From the NCBI GenBank assembly GCA_913060695.1, contig CAJXUA010000029.1:1-36057 (forward strand): a DNA stretch of 36,057 nt, written 5' to 3'. The position numbers and the translations under genes are program-made. Source of the stretch: an uncultured Gammaproteobacteria bacterium. Lineage in GTDB: Bacteria; Pseudomonadota; Gammaproteobacteria; Pseudomonadales; Pseudohongiellaceae. The notes under the pieces are model-generated. The model saw nothing but the letters and a program-made list of their open reading frames with translations. It ran no database searches and was not told the origin of the DNA. Positions 33,273 through 36,057 of the stretch are shown one piece after another. Within the stretch, counting starts at the first letter, position 1, and each line of letters opens with the position of its first letter.

Positions 33273-33947
33273 CTAATACTCCGGAAAGTGTGGCTCCAAA
33301 CTCGCCAATCTTGGCAAATCCTGTGGTCTGTCCACATCCCAGCGCGGCGCTAATTCTAACCAAGACAAACCCGCCACCTTAAGATTTTGACGGGTTTTCG
33401 CCATGACCTCTGCCTCGCCCCAGGGTACCTGCGTAAACAGACAATCTGGTACTATGCGCAAACCAAGCAGCACATAGCCCCCATCCTCTGCGGGTCCAAA
33501 CACGATATGCTCGCCCGACTCCAAAGCCTCTAGAGCCTGCTCTAAATAGGCAGCATCCACCGATGCACAGTCAGCTCCCACCAACACCACGTATTCGCTA
33601 TCCTTTAATAACTCCCGCGCGGTGTGCGCCATTCGCTCGCCTAGGCTCTCGCCCTTCTGATAAGTAATATCTCTTTTATTACAAATAGATAGAAAGAAAT
33701 CTTCACTTCTATTATTAGATTCAGATGCCGCGTGCGCCTGCGCTACCCACAGCTGCACCGGGCATAGTTGCGATTCAGCCAGATTGCTAAAAACGTAGCG
33801 AATCAAAGCCTTATGCAATGACAAGGCGCCGTCCTGACCGAGCTGCGCCTCCATACGCGTCTTTACCTTGCCCCGCACTGGCTCCTTGGCATACAGTGCG
33901 ACCACTCCACGCCCATATCGATAATTAGTTTTATCCTTTTGATTCAT
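33273..33947 (-). CDS. TIGR04282-family (DUF2064) glycosyltransferase-like protein
   Basis: A 224-residue nucleotidyl/glycosyl-transferase-like A fold. Motifs seen are ALYAKEPVRGKVKTRM (17-32), VLVGADCASVDAAYL (121-135), GPAEDGGYVLLGL (151-163) and WDVDRPQDL (203-211), as in TIGR04282/DUF2064, a family annotated from arsenosugar clusters but much wider in distribution. Its real substrate is unknown. It starts 4 bp after the stop of the partner TIGR04283-like gene, so they are probably co-translated. A 60-bp AT-rich patch (about 20% GC, 33661-33720) encodes residues about 76-96, a likely variable loop. Confidence 0.85.
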   Translation of the reverse strand: MNQKDKTNYRYGRGVVALYAKEPVRGKVKTRMEAQLGQDGALSLHKALIRYVFSNLAESQLCPVQLWVAQAHAASESNNRSEDFFLSICNKRDITYQKGESLGERMAHTARELLKDSEYVVLVGADCASVDAAYLEQALEALESGEHIVFGPAEDGGYVLLGLRIVPDCLFTQVPWGEAEVMAKTRQNLKVAGLSWLELAPRWDVDRPQDLPRLASLEPHFPEY

Positions 33948-33951
33948 AAGC

Positions 33952-34641
33952 TTACCTAGCCTTCTTCACGTACATGCCATGTAGAGTTTGAGGGGAAACC
34001 CCTAGGCTGTATAGCAGCCTAATCCACCACATCAGCAAGACTGTGCGCCCAACTCCGTGCGCCTCCCAGCGCCGACTAGACGTAATCACCTTGCTGCGTA
34101 GACACAGGGGCCGAGCATGCTGGCGCAAGGTTTTGCTGATGGCGACATCCTCCATCAAAGGTAGGGCGTCATAGCCACCTATACTCTCGAAGACACTGCG
34201 CCGCACGAAGATCGCCTGATCGCCCGTCGCTACTCCGGAAACACGGGAGCGTAAGTTGATCATGTATTCGATCACCCGGAAGGCCCAGCGCTGCCCACTG
34301 AGCCTGACATCGAAACGGCCCCAGAGTATAGAGTCTGTCGCGAACCCTTCTTGTAGCAGCTCCATGGCGTCGTCCGGTAGGCGCGTGTCTATATGCAGGA
34401 ACAGAAAGATCTCGCCACTGGCGCTCGCTGCCCCAACATTCATTTGCCGCGCCCTGCCAGGCTCACTGATTAGCCAATGATCTAGCAACTGCGCACAGCG
34501 CGCAGCGCTGGCCGCATCGCCGCTGCCATCCACCACGATTATCTCATGGCCAAGCTCACGCAGATCCTGCAGAAGCGGCAGATGGGTGGCGAGGGCCTGC
34601 GCCTCGTTGAAGACGGGGATGATAATGCTGATTTTCTTCAT
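33952..34641 (-). CDS. TIGR04283-family GT2 glycosyltransferase
   Basis: A 229-residue GT-A family 2 glycosyltransferase. Motifs in order: IIPVFNEA (7-14), VVDGSGD (36-42), SEPGRARQMNVGA (59-71), the metal-binding HIDTRLP (83-89), TGDQAIFVRR (139-148), the presumed base region LMEDVAIS (162-169) and SSRRW (188-192). These match the TIGR04283 type named from arsenosugar biosynthesis. No arsenic genes are in the window, so arsenic involvement is unsupported. I start at ATG 34641; a TTG five codons upstream is less likely. First gene of a two-gene operon with the DUF2064 gene. Confidence 0.87.
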   Translation of the reverse strand: MKKISIIIPVFNEAQALATHLPLLQDLRELGHEIIVVDGSGDAASAARCAQLLDHWLISEPGRARQMNVGAASASGEIFLFLHIDTRLPDDAMELLQEGFATDSILWGRFDVRLSGQRWAFRVIEYMINLRSRVSGVATGDQAIFVRRSVFESIGGYDALPLMEDVAISKTLRQHARPLCLRSKVITSSRRWEAHGVGRTVLLMWWIRLLYSLGVSPQTLHGMYVKKAR

Positions 34642-35170
34642 GCTACTCGAGGGCAAAGCTGCGGAATGAAACGGGTATCGTGCCGGTTTGGCCTCGCCCG
34701 TTGTGTGCCTAGGATTCTATGCCAGCCACCAATAAATTACACTCGCGGGGCACCAGCAAAAGCACCACTAAATTGCCCAAGCCTCGCTTTAAAGAGTGAC
34801 TCCGATCACTTCTAGATACAAAAGCTGCGTAGAAGCGCACAAAAGCGCTAAAACAACCCAATTTCAACCCCAAAAGGGCTATCAACCTGAAAGCGAAAGC
34901 AGGATAATGTGCGCCCTGTCAAGGGGTAGGAAACACGCCGTACTTAAGCGCGTTAAGCGTGGGTTAAGTGTGAGGAAGTCAGACTGATCCTATCCGTACA
35001 TGGCGCAAGGATCGCTTTTAATTATTTAACGCTCGCGGGGTAAGAAAACGGCCACTATGCCGTTCTCACTTCCAGAAGGAGTAAAAACCTGATCTTCGGG
35101 CTGGCTACAAGCCGCAGCCATACACAAAGGCATCATCCCGACCTTTGCATCGATCAGACCTGTAACAGCA
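34642..35170. other. Intergenic region, no gene supported
   Basis: About 530 bp between the glycosyltransferase start and a small hypothetical gene. It should hold the promoter of the glycosyltransferase pair (minus) and of the small gene (plus). An AACGGC-N6-GCCGTT inverted repeat lies at about 35050-35067, and an imperfect GGCTGGC/GCC..AGCC hairpin near 35098-35118. Short open frames here lack ribosome sites and recognisable sequence. Confidence 0.5.
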
Positions 35171-35410
35171 ATGAACGTTGAAAACTTTTATATTATTGCC
35201 ACAGCACCAAACGAGCCTACACTGCAGGTAAACATCTCCGGCCCCTACCTTACTAGGCAAGCGGCAGAGGCAGACCTAAGCGCCGCCATTGGCGAAGCTG
35301 TTGGTCTAGACCCAGCAGCAAAGGAGTACGAGTACAAGATTTCGAAGATCGCCTGCCAAAAGCCTGGCGTGATTCAACATATGGCCTGTCACATGGGCCA
35401 ACGGCTCTAG
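35171..35410 (+). CDS. Small hypothetical protein
   Basis: A possible 79-residue protein (MNVENFYIIATAPNEPTLQV...). It is mildly acidic in the middle and has two Cys near the end (ACQKPG, MACHMG). I do not recognise a family. Amino-acid composition is balanced and the frame agrees with the codon style of nearby genes, which favours real coding. Against this, no ribosome binding site is seen before ATG 35171. No signal peptide or membrane segment is visible. Confidence 0.45.
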   Translation: MNVENFYIIATAPNEPTLQVNISGPYLTRQAAEADLSAAIGEAVGLDPAAKEYEYKISKIACQKPGVIQHMACHMGQRL

Positions 35411-35499
35411 GCATACACGCCCTAGTTAAATAGTCAGTTTCGGGGAAAACTTAAAAGACCCTTATAGCGATGGGTTATTGAATCGAGAGAGAGGTTTTT

Positions 35500-35937
35500 G
35501 TGAAAAAACTGGATCCGCTTCACCACATCAGCATCATCGAATCACGTGGCACCAACTGCGCGTGGGTTCGAATTAAATACGACGAAAAAAGCTTCCAAGA
35601 GTCCTTTCCCTTCAAGAAATACGGCGGAAAGGACAAAGCCATCAAAGCCGCCACTAAAAAGCGCGACGAAGAAGGCAAGAAGATCTACGGCGAAAACTGG
35701 CCATTTACCAAGTTCAGCCCCCGCAAGGTCTCCCCCCTCAACTCCTCCGGCGAAATCGGCGTTAGCTACTCCGAGAGCGATCACGCCTGGGTTGCCACCT
35801 GGCAGGAAAACGCAGACGGCAAGCGCCGTCAACGCAATGCCTACTTCTCCATCAACAAGTACGGCGACAAGAAGGCCAAAACTTTGGCCGTGAAGCGCCG
35901 CAGAGAAGAAGTAGCGAAGAACAAGATCGCAAGCTGA
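35500..35937 (+). CDS. Tandem AP2-domain DNA-binding-like protein
   Basis: A 145-residue very basic protein with two AP2/ERF-like three-strand-plus-helix units. Unit 1 (about 10-57) has AWVRIKYDEKSFQESFPFKKYGGKDKAIKAA; unit 2 (about 83-138) has the more canonical GEIGVSYSESDHAWVATW, KRRQRNAYFSINKYGDKKAKTLAVKRR. AP2 domains bind DNA; in bacteria they occur in homing endonucleases, integrase N-termini and small stand-alone proteins. No catalytic domain is present. The start is GTG 35500 with GAGAGG five bases upstream; no ATG is available in frame. It is followed within 15 bp by a REP element. Function unknown; a nucleoid-associated or regulatory role is only a guess. Confidence 0.75.
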   Translation: MKKLDPLHHISIIESRGTNCAWVRIKYDEKSFQESFPFKKYGGKDKAIKAATKKRDEEGKKIYGENWPFTKFSPRKVSPLNSSGEIGVSYSESDHAWVATWQENADGKRRQRNAYFSINKYGDKKAKTLAVKRRREEVAKNKIAS

Positions 35938-35949
35938 ACCTGTTAACTC

Positions 35950-35994
35950 CGTAGGAGCGCTTGCCCTAGCATGGGGGGCTTGCCCGCGAATGAG
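35950..35994. repeat. REP element of variant type, cut off by window edge
   Basis: GTAGGAGCGCTTGCCC, TAGCATGGGGGG and CTTGCCCGCGAATG resemble the REPs at 9784-9966 but keep a CCCTA...TGGGG inner segment and TTGCCCGCGAA. The last bases of the window (CCGCTCCT) look like the beginning of the inverted right arm, so this is probably a REPIN continuing past 36057. Confidence 0.65.
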
Positions 35995-36057
35995 GTATGT
36001 TCACGCTGCAGTACTTGATAAGCTTTGAGGCAGTTACCGGGGAAGCCGTCCGCTCCT

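Noticed and set aside
34796-34987. 63-codon open frame in the gap before the small hypothetical gene
   Set aside because: No ribosome binding site, unbalanced composition (many Lys, Arg, Ser) and no family resemblance.
35542-35832. Minus-strand frame opposite the AP2 gene
   Set aside because: The plus-strand frame has a ribosome site and two recognisable AP2 units; the opposite frame is its shadow.

Overview
The window comes from a polarly flagellated gammaproteobacterium of the Pseudomonas/Cellvibrionales type. This is inferred from the purM-purN-DUF3108 block, a FleQ-type master regulator, the order flgBCDEFGHIJKL / fliC-flaG / fliD-fliS / fleQ, a FlgJ with a C-terminal muramidase domain, and REP-type repeats beginning TAGGAGC. 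Species cannot be named from the sequence alone.

Layout. Positions 1-232 are gene-free and hold a hexanucleotide tandem repeat. Positions 233-2666 are a tightly overlapping plus-strand operon, purM-purN-DUF3108 protein. Positions 2670-30284 are a long, almost entirely minus-strand flagellar region: fleQ, fliS, fliD, flaG, fliC, flgL, flgK, flgJ, flgI, flgH, flgG, flgF, flgE, flgD, flgC, flgB. Two plus-strand genes interrupt it: a MOSC-domain gene between fliD and flaG, and a FliT-like chaperone gene between fliC and flgL. Two REP/REPIN clusters (9784-9966 and about 14389-14563) bracket flaG-fliC. Divergent from flgB runs the plus-strand series flgA, flgM, flgN and a YcgR/PilZ flagellar-brake gene. 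Two minus-strand glycosyltransferase-like genes (TIGR04282- and TIGR04283-like) follow. The window ends with a small hypothetical gene, a tandem AP2-domain gene and a REP element cut by the edge.

How the genes work together. FleQ plus sigma-54 should drive the hook-basal-body genes: near-consensus sigma-54 sites lie before flgB, flgA and flgJ. FlgM-regulated sigma-28 should drive the late genes: sigma-28-like sites lie before fliC, fliD and flgM. FlgA, FlgI and FlgH build the P and L rings. FlgB, FlgC, FlgF and FlgG form the rod, FlgJ caps the rod and cuts peptidoglycan, FlgD and FlgE build the hook, FlgK and FlgL form the junction, FliC/FliD form filament and cap, and FlgN, FliS and FliT are chaperones.

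Most striking observation. Four exported structural proteins are giants: FlgE 1187 aa, FlgK 1347 aa, FliC 1180 aa and FliD 1406 aa (15.4 kb of coding sequence, about 43% of the window). Their central regions are built from one recurring ~80-95-residue module (F-x-V-x-V-D-G / I-x-L / Q-x-x-I-N / V-x-F-x-S-x-x-x-G / I-x-I). A second, ~150-residue module is shared only by FlgE and FlgK. The rod proteins, FlgL and FlgD are of normal size. This looks like coordinated expansion of the exposed surface of hook, junction, filament and cap with a common building block.
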